Positions 8,342 through 19,586 of a DNA stretch of 34,663 nucleotides are shown here, one piece after another (within the stretch, counting starts at the first letter, position 1; each line of letters opens with the position of its first letter). The position numbers were made by a program, and so were the translations under genes. Where the stretch lies: positions 2,972 to 37,634 of the forward strand of contig MGSF01000006.1 in NCBI GenBank assembly GCA_001798715.1, given 5' to 3'. The stretch comes from Deltaproteobacteria bacterium RIFCSPLOWO2_02_FULL_50_16 (GTDB lineage Bacteria > UBA10199 > 2-02-FULL-50-16). The notes beneath the pieces are model-generated. The model was not told where the DNA came from, searched no databases, and saw nothing but the letters and a program-made list of their open reading frames with translations.

Positions 8342-8754
8342 GGTCGGGGATCCATGACGGCTAACGTACATCGTGAGATGCAGACAAGTCGTTTTTTGTC
8401 ATCGTGGATCTTGACCTCCCAGACTTGGGATATCTTTCCTTTGTGGAGGATGTGACCCTCGGCCGTCACGGTACCGGAGGTGACGGATCTTAGGTGATTG
8501 GCGTTGATCTCCTGTCCGACAACGATCTTGCCTTCTTCTTGGACGAGGTACCATCCTCCCATACTGGCGATACTCTCCGCGAGGGCCACGGAGGCCCCTC
8601 CGTGAAGTAGCCCATAGGGTTGGTGGGTCCTTGCGTCGACGGGCATGGTGGCGACCACATGGCCTTTTTCAAAGCCGATCACTTTTATGCCGAGCGTCTC
8701 GGCCAGGGTATTTTTCAAGGATTGATTACAGGCCTCTAAATCGATGGGGGGCAT
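8338..8754 (-). CDS. PaaI-family hotdog-fold thioesterase
   Basis: 'HQPYGLLHGGASVALAESIASMGG', 'INANHLRSVTSGTVTAEGHILHKGKISQVWEV'. Confidence 0.88.
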   Translation of the reverse strand: MPPIDLEACNQSLKNTLAETLGIKVIGFEKGHVVATMPVDARTHQPYGLLHGGASVALAESIASMGGWYLVQEEGKIVVGQEINANHLRSVTSGTVTAEGHILHKGKISQVWEVKIHDDKKRLVCISRCTLAVMDPRP

Positions 8755-8843
8755 TAAGAAAGACTATCTTAAACCTTTCCGGAATCAAGGGGAAAATTTT
8801 TCATTGGAGAATTAACAGGCTGTCAACATCCCGTTAAGGGATT

Positions 8844-10556
8844 TCAGTCTTCTTTATAATCCGCTGCGATATCCTTGATTTTTATTTGTAGGCTCCGTTC
8901 CCCCTGCCACTCGTTCCATTGGGGGAGACCGATAAGGCTGCAGGGTCCCGAATAATCAGCCCAATCCTTGGCCAGGTCAAAGCCGATGGCCGGAACCGAT
9001 AAGGCACCCTGTTTGAGGGTGGTCTTCAGGTGATTTTTTCCTACAGTGCGGGATTTTTCAAGAAAGACGTCTTTGAAGAGAAAATTGGGTTCTGGATTAC
9101 CGTAACCGAAGGGGGCCAGCTGCCCCAGTTCCTCCAAGAGGGTGGGGGAGATATCTTGGATATTGAGGGGGGCGTCGATGGGGAGGACGGGATTTTTGCT
9201 TTCTTCACTGAGATAGGCCTCTGTGGCAGATCGAAAATGTGAGGTAAAATTTCCGATTTGATCCAGGGACAGGGTAATGCCGGCGGCCGATTGGTGTCCC
9301 CCAAATTTTAACAGGGTCTCCCGGCATTGAGAGAGGATATCAAATAAGGGACATCCGGGGATACTGCGGAGGGACCCCTTGCCAAGTCCCTCTTTGAGGG
9401 CAATGACGGCGGCAGGCCGATAAAATTTGTCAACGAGTTTGGAGGCCACGATACCGATGATGCCGGGATGCCATTTTTCAGAGGCGACGACAATCGCAGG
9501 TTGTTTTTCTTGGGCCGTGGCCTGGAGGAGGGCCTCTTCTACCATTTTGTCTTCCAGGGCCTGCCGCTGATGATTCAAGTGATCGAGTTTTTGGGCCTGC
9601 TCCTGGGCGATCACGGGATGATCGGTGATGAAAAGTTCGACGGCCTCTTTGGCATGGGCGAGTCTCCCGGCGGCATTGATGCGGGGACCTAGACGAAATC
9701 CAAGACTGCCCGTATTGATTTGGTCTCGCGTGGTTCCCGAGATCTCGGTCAAGGTTCTGAGTCCCAGCCGGTGTCCGGCCTTTATTTCCTCGAGTCCATA
9801 ACGAACAAAGATTCGATTGATTCCCTTGAGGGGGACGATGTCGGCCACCGTCCCCAGGGCCACGAGATCAAGAGAGTCTTTGAGGGAGGGTTCTTTTTTC
9901 CCTTCAAAAAATCCCTGTTGACGCAGGTGGGATCTCAAGGCAATGGCCAGGTTAAAACAAATGCCGACGGAGGCCAGATCACGATCAGGATATCGGGATG
10001 AGGGGTGTTTGGGGTTGATGAGGGCCAAGGCCGGGGGATCTTCTGGGAGACATTCATGGTGATCCAGGACGATGACATCAAGACCCATTTTTTTGGACTC
10101 GCGGAGTTCTTCCGTCGCCGCCGTTCCATTGTCGATAGTGATGATAAGGGAGTGGCCCTTCTGGGCGATGTCACGGAGGGAGTGTTTGTTGAGACCGTAG
10201 CCTTCCGTATTTCGGTCAGGGATGTGATAGGCGACAGAGGCCCCGAGGGATTTTAGAAAAAGATAAAGGAGGGCCACTCCCGTTGTCCCATCGACGTCGT
10301 AGTCCCCATAGAGCAGGACGGACTCCTGTTGGCGGAGGGCCTGAGTCAGGCGTTTGACGGCCCGGTCCATGTCTTTTAAGAGAAAGGGATCGGGTAGATC
10401 CTTGAGAGATCCCTTGAGGAATAAACGGATTGATTCGGGTTCCGTGATGTTTCTATTGATGAGGACTTGGGCTGTTGTGGGGGAGATGTTTAAGGTCTTT
10501 GAGAGGTGTTGTTGAAGATCGGGACTTTGTGGTTTGAGTTTCCAGCGTCGTTTCAA
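8844..10556 (-). CDS. recJ: Single-stranded-DNA-specific exonuclease RecJ
   Basis: 'VLLYGDYDVDGTTGVALLYLFL', DHH motif 'VIVLDHHECLP', 'LGFRLGPRINAAGRL', DHHA1-type 'FGGHQSAAGITL'. Confidence 0.96.
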   Translation of the reverse strand: MKRRWKLKPQSPDLQQHLSKTLNISPTTAQVLINRNITEPESIRLFLKGSLKDLPDPFLLKDMDRAVKRLTQALRQQESVLLYGDYDVDGTTGVALLYLFLKSLGASVAYHIPDRNTEGYGLNKHSLRDIAQKGHSLIITIDNGTAATEELRESKKMGLDVIVLDHHECLPEDPPALALINPKHPSSRYPDRDLASVGICFNLAIALRSHLRQQGFFEGKKEPSLKDSLDLVALGTVADIVPLKGINRIFVRYGLEEIKAGHRLGLRTLTEISGTTRDQINTGSLGFRLGPRINAAGRLAHAKEAVELFITDHPVIAQEQAQKLDHLNHQRQALEDKMVEEALLQATAQEKQPAIVVASEKWHPGIIGIVASKLVDKFYRPAAVIALKEGLGKGSLRSIPGCPLFDILSQCRETLLKFGGHQSAAGITLSLDQIGNFTSHFRSATEAYLSEESKNPVLPIDAPLNIQDISPTLLEELGQLAPFGYGNPEPNFLFKDVFLEKSRTVGKNHLKTTLKQGALSVPAIGFDLAKDWADYSGPCSLIGLPQWNEWQGERSLQIKIKDIAADYKED

Positions 10557-11485
10557 CGCCTTTTCCCCTTGATCATTTTCGATTTTTTCTCAAACGGGGT
10601 ACCTAACGAGATCTTCTTTAAAATCTGATAGACGGGAGAAGCGACAAAAATGGTAGAGAGCATGCCAAAGACAGCCCCAACGATCATGGCAAAGGCAAAG
10701 TTTTTGATCTCTCCTTCAGAGACTACAAAGAGAACCACCACGACAAAAAGGACGGTGAGAGAGGTGATGATGGTACGGGACAATGTCTCATTGACGGAGG
10801 TGCTGATAATATCGCCTGTGGAACGTTCTGGATATTTTTGCAGATTTTCCCGGATGCGGTCGTAGACGACAATCGTGTCGTTGATCGAATAACCAATGAT
10901 GGTTAGAAGGGCTGCCACACTGGTGAGGCTGAAATCCACCTGCCACAGGGAAAAGGCCCCCAGTGTAATGATGACGTCATGAATCAGGGCAATAATAGCT
11001 CCAGGGGCAAAGAAAAAATCAAAGCGCCAACCGATGTAGATCAACATCAAAAGCCACGAAACGATCACAGCCAGTTGTCCCTTACGACGAAGCTCCTTTC
11101 CCGCCTTGGGACCAACAGAATCGGCCTTTTCTAAAACAACCTCCTCTTTGCCCAATTGGTCAGCCAGAGTCTTCGTGATATTTTCGGAATAAATACCCTG
11201 CTCTATTTCGGGTAGCTCTGTCTTGATGACATAGCGCTTTTCAGAGGTTTCACCGATACGTTGAATGGAAAAGCTTCCGATGTTCGTCACTGTTCCCAGG
11301 ATTTCTCGCAGTTGTCCTTCCGTGATGTCTTTCGAAAACATATACTGGAGTTTGAGACCTCCCTTAAAATCCGTTTCAAAATTGAGTCCCCGCGTCATCA
11401 GTAAAAAAAGGCTGAAACCGATGAGAAGGGCTCCTATGACGGCATAATAGTATTGCCAGCGTGTGATGGGGAGGTTAAATGTCAT
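10553..11485 (-). CDS. secF: Protein translocase subunit SecF
   Basis: 'GLNFETDFKGGLKLQYMF', 'TIIGYSINDTIVVYDRIREN', 'SRTIITSLTVLFVVVVLF'. 4-nt overlap with secD. Confidence 0.96.
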   Translation of the reverse strand: MTFNLPITRWQYYYAVIGALLIGFSLFLLMTRGLNFETDFKGGLKLQYMFSKDITEGQLREILGTVTNIGSFSIQRIGETSEKRYVIKTELPEIEQGIYSENITKTLADQLGKEEVVLEKADSVGPKAGKELRRKGQLAVIVSWLLMLIYIGWRFDFFFAPGAIIALIHDVIITLGAFSLWQVDFSLTSVAALLTIIGYSINDTIVVYDRIRENLQKYPERSTGDIISTSVNETLSRTIITSLTVLFVVVVLFVVSEGEIKNFAFAMIVGAVFGMLSTIFVASPVYQILKKISLGTPFEKKSKMIKGKRR

Positions 11486-13218
11486 ATGCTCATGACCTCC
11501 CTTTTTTGTCGTCGCATGAAAAAATCCTGCAAAGTTCGAACCACAAATAGTGCCGTAAAGAGTGTGCTGATGATTCCGATCATGAGGGTCACGGCAAAAC
11601 CCCGGACAGGTCCCGTGCCGAACTGATAGAGGACAAGACCCGCCAAGAATGTCGTCACATTGGAATCGACGATAGCACTCATCGCATTTTCGTAACCCGC
11701 GGCCAGGGCCGCCTTTGGGGATTTTCCGGCGCGTATTTCGTCACGAATGCGTTCAAAAACAATAACATTGGCATCGACGGCCATACCGATGGTCAAAATG
11801 ATACCGGCGAGTCCTGGAAGCGTCAGAGTGGCCTGAAACATGGCCAAGATGGAAAAAATGAAGACAACATTGAGTAATACGGCGATGTCGGCCAGGATCC
11901 CGGATCTTTTGTAATAAATGGCCATAAATAGGATGACCAGCAAGGAACCCATCAAAAAGGCCTTGGAGGACTGTGCGATGGATTCCTTTCCTAGTGTGGG
12001 ACCCACGATTGTCTTTGTCTGTTCCTCCAACTTGGCGGGAAGGGCGCCTTCGCGGAGGACGAGGACCAGGTCTTCGGCCTCTTTCATCAAATCCTGATAA
12101 TTGCCATAACCCAGGGTGATCTGGGCCTCTCCCCCCGGTATTTCGCTTTGGATGACGGGGGCCTTGTTGACGTAGTCATCCAGGATGATGGCCAGACGTT
12201 TTCCGACGTTGGCCTTGGTGAGATCGGCAAAGGCCTTGGTCCCTGTCTTATTGAAGGATAAAAGGGCATAGGGTTCGTTGTTGCGCACCTGGACCTGGGC
12301 ATTACGGAGCATATCTCCCGTCACATCGGCCTTTCTCTTCAATAAATAAGGTGTTCCTCCGACAATCTTTCGGGTGAGGGGATCGTACTGCAGTTCGAAG
12401 CTGATTTCGGCATCGCTTGCGATCTTGTCTTTCGTCAGTTCATTGATTTGATGAGTGATGGTGGCCGCATATCCCTCGGGAATCTTATTTTCTTCACGGA
12501 CTTTGTTGACGAGGGCCAGAACCTCCTCAGGTTTCATCGATTCATCGACAATTTTAAACTCCAGTTTGCCGGAGGTCTTGATGATGGAAATGGCACGATC
12601 GGGATCACTGATACCGGGGAGCTCAATGGCGATCTTGTTGGCGCCCAGGCGTTGAATGCCGGGTTCGGAGACCCCATAGCGATCGATACGATTGCGAATG
12701 GTCTCGACGGCTTGTTTCACCGTTTGATCTTTGATGCGGGACCCAAAGGCCTCGGTGATATGATAAATGATGGCGTTGTTTCCCTCCCCTGAACGTTCTT
12801 CCTGAAAGGTATCGCGGTAATACTGATTCATAAATCGGAGAAGGGGATCACGATTTTCGGGTTTTTCATAGGTGATCTTGATGTTGTAGGTGTCGGGAAG
12901 GCGCTCCAATTGCTGGTAGGCAATAGTGTCATTTTTTAGAAAATGCTCAATTTCATTGGCGAGGAGGTCCGTCCTGTTTTTGAGGGCATCTTTCAGCAGG
13001 ACCTCAAGCTCGATATAAAGGCCTCCCTTGAGATCCAGGCCCAGATTGAGTGTTTTTTTGGGGAGGAGGTTTCGCCAAAAGTCTTGAGAGACCTCAGTAT
13101 CCTGGGTCTCAAAGTCAATCTTGGTTCCCCATTGAAGAAGGGTAGGCATGAGGACATAGACTGAAACGAGGATAATGATGAAAATAAGGATAAATTTGCG
13201 ACGCTCTTGAGAGGGCAT
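11482..13218 (-). CDS. secD: Protein translocase subunit SecD
   Basis: 'LNLGLDLKGGLYIELEV', 'TIRNRIDRYGVSEPGIQRLG', 'GMAVDANVIVFERIRDEIRAG'. Confidence 0.97.
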   Translation of the reverse strand: MPSQERRKFILIFIIILVSVYVLMPTLLQWGTKIDFETQDTEVSQDFWRNLLPKKTLNLGLDLKGGLYIELEVLLKDALKNRTDLLANEIEHFLKNDTIAYQQLERLPDTYNIKITYEKPENRDPLLRFMNQYYRDTFQEERSGEGNNAIIYHITEAFGSRIKDQTVKQAVETIRNRIDRYGVSEPGIQRLGANKIAIELPGISDPDRAISIIKTSGKLEFKIVDESMKPEEVLALVNKVREENKIPEGYAATITHQINELTKDKIASDAEISFELQYDPLTRKIVGGTPYLLKRKADVTGDMLRNAQVQVRNNEPYALLSFNKTGTKAFADLTKANVGKRLAIILDDYVNKAPVIQSEIPGGEAQITLGYGNYQDLMKEAEDLVLVLREGALPAKLEEQTKTIVGPTLGKESIAQSSKAFLMGSLLVILFMAIYYKRSGILADIAVLLNVVFIFSILAMFQATLTLPGLAGIILTIGMAVDANVIVFERIRDEIRAGKSPKAALAAGYENAMSAIVDSNVTTFLAGLVLYQFGTGPVRGFAVTLMIGIISTLFTALFVVRTLQDFFMRRQKREVMSI

Positions 13219-13225
13219 GATAATT

Positions 13226-14894
<1,669 letters not shown>

Positions 14895-14896
14895 TT

Positions 14897-16090
14897 ATGC
14901 CTACGGTGGCCGTACACAACAAAAAGATCATCCGAACAGGGATGAAGCCGGGAAATGCCATGCAGGATATCCTTTCCCGGCAATATTACAGTCATATTAT
15001 TGCACGCATCAAAAAGGGGGGCAATGTCTACTCAAAAAACGGCATCACCTTCTATCTCACGGATTCTTTCGGGTTTTGTTATGGGGTGGATCGTGCCGTG
15101 GATTTGGCCTATGCGACCCGTGAAAAATATCCCAACACACGTCTTTTTTTAACCACAGAGATCATTCATAATCCGCGGGTCAATAAAAATCTCCTGGAAA
15201 TGGGGTATCAATTTCTGACAGGGCCTTACAAAGGGCATGTCACTGTTGATGAATTGACAGCCGAGGATGTGGTCGTCATTCCCGCCTTTGGCACTGATCT
15301 GCAAACCCTCAAGCGCGTCCTGGATAAGGGATGTCAGATTGTGGATACGACCTGCGGTTCGGTGCTCAATATCTGGCGCCGCGTCGAAAGTTATATCAAG
15401 GATCATTTTACCGTTGTGATCCATGGGAAGCATTATCACGAAGAAACGCAGGCGACGAGTTCCCGCGTCCTCAAAAATCCCCATGGCAAATACATTGTCG
15501 TTCTCAACATGAAAGAGGCGGATCATGTTGCACACTACATCTGTCAGGGAGGCGACAAAGAGACTTTTCTGAAAAAATTTGAAAAAGCGACCTCTCCCGG
15601 ATTTGATCCGGATCATGATCTAGAAAAGATAGGTTTGGCCAATCAGACAACGATGTTGGGGAGCGAGTCTTTGAGTATTGCCGATCATCTCAAGAAGGCG
15701 ATGCTCAAGCGTTATGGCAATAAAACCTTGTCGGAACATTTTCTCAATTTTGACACTATTTGTTCGGCAACGGATGACCGACAAAATGCCGTCATGGCCT
15801 TGGAGGGAAAAAAACTCAATTTGATGATTGTGGTGGGTGGCTATAACAGCAGCAATACCAATCAACTTTGCTATATTTCTTCCCAATTTGCCTCCACGTA
15901 TCATATCGAGAATTTTGAGGATATTTTGTCATCGGAGGCCATCCGCCACAAGCCCCATGGGCAGTGGGAAACCGTTGTCACGAACGATTGGCTCCCCAAG
16001 GGTCCGGTCAATATCGGTGTCACCGCCGGGGCCTCCACACCCGATAAGGTGGTGGGCGATGTTGTCGAAAAAATTCTCAGTTTTCGCTGA
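14897..16090 (+). CDS. ispH: 4-hydroxy-3-methylbut-2-enyl diphosphate reductase, long plant/cyanobacterial-type
   Basis: 'DSFGFCYGVDRAVDLAY', 'EIIHNPRVNKNLLEMGYQFL', 'IVDTTCGSVLNIWRRVE', 'VVIHGKHYHEETQATSS', 'FDTICSATDDRQNAV', 'GVTAGASTPDKVV'. Start at MPTVAVH with AAGAGG upstream. Confidence 0.93.
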   Translation: MPTVAVHNKKIIRTGMKPGNAMQDILSRQYYSHIIARIKKGGNVYSKNGITFYLTDSFGFCYGVDRAVDLAYATREKYPNTRLFLTTEIIHNPRVNKNLLEMGYQFLTGPYKGHVTVDELTAEDVVVIPAFGTDLQTLKRVLDKGCQIVDTTCGSVLNIWRRVESYIKDHFTVVIHGKHYHEETQATSSRVLKNPHGKYIVVLNMKEADHVAHYICQGGDKETFLKKFEKATSPGFDPDHDLEKIGLANQTTMLGSESLSIADHLKKAMLKRYGNKTLSEHFLNFDTICSATDDRQNAVMALEGKKLNLMIVVGGYNSSNTNQLCYISSQFASTYHIENFEDILSSEAIRHKPHGQWETVVTNDWLPKGPVNIGVTAGASTPDKVVGDVVEKILSFR

Positions 16091-16092
16091 TT

Positions 16093-16455
16093 TTACCCGA
16101 CAAGAGAAGGTCCCATTTGCAGGCCCCCCAAGAGGTGGATATGAAGGTGGTCGATGGCCTGTCCCCCTTCAGTTCCCGTATTCATAACGGTTCGAAAACC
16201 ATTTTCGCTGATGTTGAGTTTTTTGGCCATGAGGATGACAGTGTGCATGAGATGGCCTAAGAGGGGTTGATGCCTTTCCATTTCCCTAAGACTCACAAAA
16301 TGTTTCTTGGGCATGATGAGGGCATGAACGGGGGCCTGGGGGAATTTGTCGAGAATGACACACACGGCCTCATCCTCGTAGAGAATTGAGGCCTCCAATT
16401 TTTTTTCGATGATTTGACAAAAAAGACAATGAGGATCGCGTTTTTTGAGTGGCAT
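16093..16455 (-). CDS. HIT family (histidine triad) protein
   Basis: 'CLFCQIIEKKLEASILYEDEAVCVILD' and the triad 'AIDHLHIHLLGG'. Confidence 0.94.
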   Translation of the reverse strand: MPLKKRDPHCLFCQIIEKKLEASILYEDEAVCVILDKFPQAPVHALIMPKKHFVSLREMERHQPLLGHLMHTVILMAKKLNISENGFRTVMNTGTEGGQAIDHLHIHLLGGLQMGPSLVG

Positions 16456-16460
16456 GGTTA

Positions 16461-16853
16461 TTATTTATTGTACTTCTTTTCAGGGTCGAAGAGGCGCTGG
16501 CCTACGATTTTGACAGGCTTGTCCTCCCCTTCGATTTTACGGAAGAAACAAGTCCGGTAACCTTCGTGACAAGCCGCGATATTTTGCTTGACCTTGATCA
16601 AAAGGGCATCTTGGTCGCAGTCAAAATAAATCTCTTTGACTTCTTGGGTGTGACCGGAGGTTTCTCCCTTGACCCAATACTTTCGTCGAGAACGCGACCA
16701 AAAAGTGACGTACGGTCCTTTCAGGGTACGTCGGACGGCCTCTTCATTCATATAACCCAGCATGAGGACCTCGTTATTGTCGACATCTTGGATAACGGCC
16801 GCGATAAGTCCCTTGTCATCAAATTTTAATTTTTTTATGATGGTGTCACTCAT
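16461..16853 (-). CDS. hisI: Phosphoribosyl-AMP cyclohydrolase (no HisE domain)
   Basis: 'VLMLGYMNEEAVRRTLK', 'FWSRSRRKYWVKGETSGHTQEVKEIYFDCDQDALLIKV'. Confidence 0.95.
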   Translation of the reverse strand: MSDTIIKKLKFDDKGLIAAVIQDVDNNEVLMLGYMNEEAVRRTLKGPYVTFWSRSRRKYWVKGETSGHTQEVKEIYFDCDQDALLIKVKQNIAACHEGYRTCFFRKIEGEDKPVKIVGQRLFDPEKKYNK

Positions 16854-16870
16854 ATTAACGTCTTGAGTGT

Positions 16871-17461
16871 CTATTTTTCTTCAATCATTACCGAATTGAT
16901 CTTATCTCCCTGTTCGATTTTGTTGACCACATCCATTCCCGCAGTGGTTTCTCCAAAGACCGTGTAGGCCCCGTTCAAAAAAGAGGCATCTCCCTTGGTG
17001 ATGTAGAATTGGCTTCCACTGGATTCTCTCTTGGGATTGCTCTCGTCCCCCAATCGAGCCGTGGCCCAGGCCCCCAGCTTATGAAGTCGCTTGATTTCAG
17101 CAGGGAGATTATAACCAGGTCCTCCGCTTCCCGTGCCTTGAGGATCCCCGCCTTGAATGACAAAATTAGGGACGACACGATGAAAAGTAAGACCATTATA
17201 AAATCCCCCGCGAGCTAGTTGGATAAAATTGGTGACAGTCACGGGGGCGTCGGCCGCATAGAGATCTCCTTTAATTTTTCCTTTGTTGGTGTCGATAGTG
17301 ACGTGATATTTTTTGCCCGGTTTTAAGGTGTTTTTCACCATATCTTGGGTCGGTGCTGAAAATTTTTGTTTGGCTTCGGCCATAGAAAATCCCCTTTCCA
17401 AAGTTGGGAAAACAAGAATGAGACAGAGGCCTATGAGGATAATTTTCAATAGGGATTTCAC
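16871..17461 (-). CDS. Exported cyclophilin-type peptidyl-prolyl cis-trans isomerase
   Basis: 'GGFYNGLTFHRVVPNFVIQGGDPQGTGSGGPGYNLPAEI', 'SSGSQFYITKGDASFLNGAYTVFGE'. N-terminal hydrophobic signal 'LLKIILIGLCLILVFP'. Confidence 0.93.
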   Translation of the reverse strand: MKSLLKIILIGLCLILVFPTLERGFSMAEAKQKFSAPTQDMVKNTLKPGKKYHVTIDTNKGKIKGDLYAADAPVTVTNFIQLARGGFYNGLTFHRVVPNFVIQGGDPQGTGSGGPGYNLPAEIKRLHKLGAWATARLGDESNPKRESSGSQFYITKGDASFLNGAYTVFGETTAGMDVVNKIEQGDKINSVMIEEK

Positions 17462-17530
17462 ATTGAGACTCCTTCTTTTGAAATGGATGGAAAGAGGTAT
17501 TGTGGGGGAAAGGGGGCCTCAAAGTCAATA

Positions 17531-18319
17531 CTAAATAGGATAACGGACAGGGACACCTTTTTGATGCAGATATTTTTTGACGTCGCTCACAGAATATTCG
17601 CGATAGTGAAAGATGGAGGCGGCCAAGGCCGCATCGGCGCCGCCTTCGGTAAGACCCTCGTAGATATGCTCAAGAGTCCCCACCCCTCCGGAGGCGATGA
17701 CGGGGATGCCGACGGCTTTTGCGATGATGCGTGTCAATCTCAGGTCATAGCCATTTTTGGTCCCATCGCAATCCATGCTTGTCAGGAGAATTTCTCCAGC
17801 ACCAAGGCCTTCCATTTTTTTAGCCCATTCAACAGCATCAATCCCTGTCGGATGACGGCCGCCATGGGTGTATAATTCCCATTTTAATGTTTCTTTTTTA
17901 GAAGAGGGGGGTGTTTTTATCCGTTTGGCATCAAGGGCCACCACAATACACTGGCTTCCAAATTTTCGAGCTGCCTGTTTGACAAAATTCGGGTCTTTAA
18001 TCGCCGTGGTATTCATCGAGACTTTATCGGCCCCCGCATTGAGGAGATTACGAATATCAGTTAAGGAGCGGATCCCTCCACCGACGGTTAGGGGCATATA
18101 AATTTGATCAGCCGTGCGATGGACGACATCAATAATGATGTCTCTTTTCTCGTGTGAAGCCGTAATGTCTAGGAAAGTAAGCTCATCAGCCCCTTGGCGG
18201 TTATATTCGATGGCGACTTCGACAGGGTCACCGGCATCCCGGAGGTTGATAAAACGTGTTCCCTTGACGACCCGGCCGTCTTTGACGTCAAGACAAGGAA
18301 TGATTCTTTTGGTTAACAT
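17531..18319 (-). CDS. hisF: Imidazole glycerol phosphate synthase cyclase subunit
   Basis: '[23 protein letters not shown]', '[28 protein letters not shown]', '[16 protein letters not shown]'. Confidence 0.97.
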   Translation of the reverse strand: MLTKRIIPCLDVKDGRVVKGTRFINLRDAGDPVEVAIEYNRQGADELTFLDITASHEKRDIIIDVVHRTADQIYMPLTVGGGIRSLTDIRNLLNAGADKVSMNTTAIKDPNFVKQAARKFGSQCIVVALDAKRIKTPPSSKKETLKWELYTHGGRHPTGIDAVEWAKKMEGLGAGEILLTSMDCDGTKNGYDLRLTRIIAKAVGIPVIASGGVGTLEHIYEGLTEGGADAALAASIFHYREYSVSDVKKYLHQKGVPVRYPI

Positions 18320-19041
18320 TATTTTGCCGCCTCAATGGCCTCTTTCAAGTCAATGGTTTTTTCATAAAGGGCGCGACCGATAATAATACCTTGAATGCCG
18401 TCAGATTCGTATTTTTTGATTTGTTTGATGTCATCTAAGCGAGCCATTCCCCCAGAGGCAATGATGGGGATGGAGACCGATTGGGCCAGTTTTCTTGTGG
18501 CCTCGATATTGGGTCCTGAAAGCATGCCGTCACGATGGATGTCCGTATAGATGATGGCCGCGACACCACTATTTTCAAAACACTTGGCGTATTCAATCAC
18601 ATCTTTGTCCGTCGTTTTTTTCCAACCGTGAATGGCGAGCTTCCCTTCACGGGCATCGAGCCCGACGGCAACCCTTTTTGGAAATTTTTCACAAAGACTC
18701 ATGACCATATCGGGATCTTTGAGGGCCGCAGAACCGATCACGATGCGACCGGCCCCCAAGGTGAGATAGATTTCAGCTGTTTTTTTTGTCCGAATACCCC
18801 CCCCGATTTGAATAGGAACCCCTGCGTCTTGAAGGACGGATTCGATAGCCTTAATATTGGTGGGCTCTCCTAGAGTGGCGGCATCCAGGTCGACTAAATG
18901 GATCCATTGGGCCCCCTGCTGGACCCATTTTTGGGCCTGGGCTAGGGGGTTTTCACCATAGATCGTGCTTTGGTCCAGTTGGCCTTGAGAGAGGCGAACT
19001 ACTTGGCCCTTATGAATGTCAATAGCAGGGTAGATGATCAT
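18319..19041 (-). CDS. hisA: ProFAR isomerase (phosphoribosylformimino-5-aminoimidazole carboxamide ribotide isomerase)
   Basis: '[20 protein letters not shown]', '[30 protein letters not shown]', '[16 protein letters not shown]'. The upstream ORF extension (19042-19332) is not HisA. GGGAGGG SD before 19041. Confidence 0.96.
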   Translation of the reverse strand: MIIYPAIDIHKGQVVRLSQGQLDQSTIYGENPLAQAQKWVQQGAQWIHLVDLDAATLGEPTNIKAIESVLQDAGVPIQIGGGIRTKKTAEIYLTLGAGRIVIGSAALKDPDMVMSLCEKFPKRVAVGLDAREGKLAIHGWKKTTDKDVIEYAKCFENSGVAAIIYTDIHRDGMLSGPNIEATRKLAQSVSIPIIASGGMARLDDIKQIKKYESDGIQGIIIGRALYEKTIDLKEAIEAAK

Positions 19042-19148
19042 ATTTTTTAATCCCTCCCATAATATCAAATTATTCAATAATTTCAATAGCTTTTTAATAA
19101 CAATCTTTGAGTGATCGAGATTCGATTCATAAAAAACAGAGGGAGTCC

Positions 19149-19177
19149 TTGACAAATAGCGCAGTGCGTCATATTTT
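19149..19177 (+). promoter_or_regulatory. Sigma70-like promoter of an orphan small gene
   Basis: TTGACA (19149-19154), 17-nt spacer, TATTTT (19172-19177). Confidence 0.6.
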
Positions 19178-19289
19178 ATAGCTGAAGGATGGGGCGGAAA
19201 AGACGGAAAAGGGGGCAAAAAGTTCATATAATGAACAAATAGGGGTGGGGTTTGAGGGAGGGTGAAAAGATTATTTAAGGAGGACTCAA

Positions 19290-19493
19290 ATGAGAACCAT
19301 CTCTCAAAAGAAGAAAAACGCCGAACTGACACGGTTCTTAAAAAATGATCTTGGGATCAGTGAGTCCGTGCAAGTCCGTGGTCGCGAAGTCGGACTGGCC
19401 CTGTGGTTGATCAAACGTCAACCCAAGAAAAAGGTCAGCGACATAAAAGAGACGGCCATGAAGCGGCGTCAAAAAAGAAAGTCCTTCAATTAG
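19290..19493 (+). CDS. Small basic protein of unknown function (67 aa)
   Basis: Strong SD AAGGAGG before ATG 19290, upstream promoter and downstream terminator. Lys/Arg-rich ends (MRTISQKKK... MKRRQKRKSFN). Confidence 0.75.
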   Translation: MRTISQKKKNAELTRFLKNDLGISESVQVRGREVGLALWLIKRQPKKKVSDIKETAMKRRQKRKSFN

Positions 19494-19541
19494 GAAGGAC
19501 GCCATAATTTGGAGATTGAAAGACAATCCATAAGTTTTGGC

Positions 19542-19575
19542 AAAGGCCCTTGCTCATTGAGTAAGGGCCTTTTTA
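19542..19575 (+). terminator. Rho-independent terminator of the small gene
   Basis: AAAGGCCCTT (19542-19551) ... AAGGGCCTTT (19563-19572) with T run TTTTTATTT. Confidence 0.8.
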
Positions 19576-19586
19576 TTTCTAATCCT

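Noticed and set aside
19042-19332. 97-aa N-terminal extension of HisA in the ORF track
   Set aside because: HisA begins at [12 protein letters not shown] with a good SD; the extension overlaps the promoter and SD of the opposite-strand small gene.
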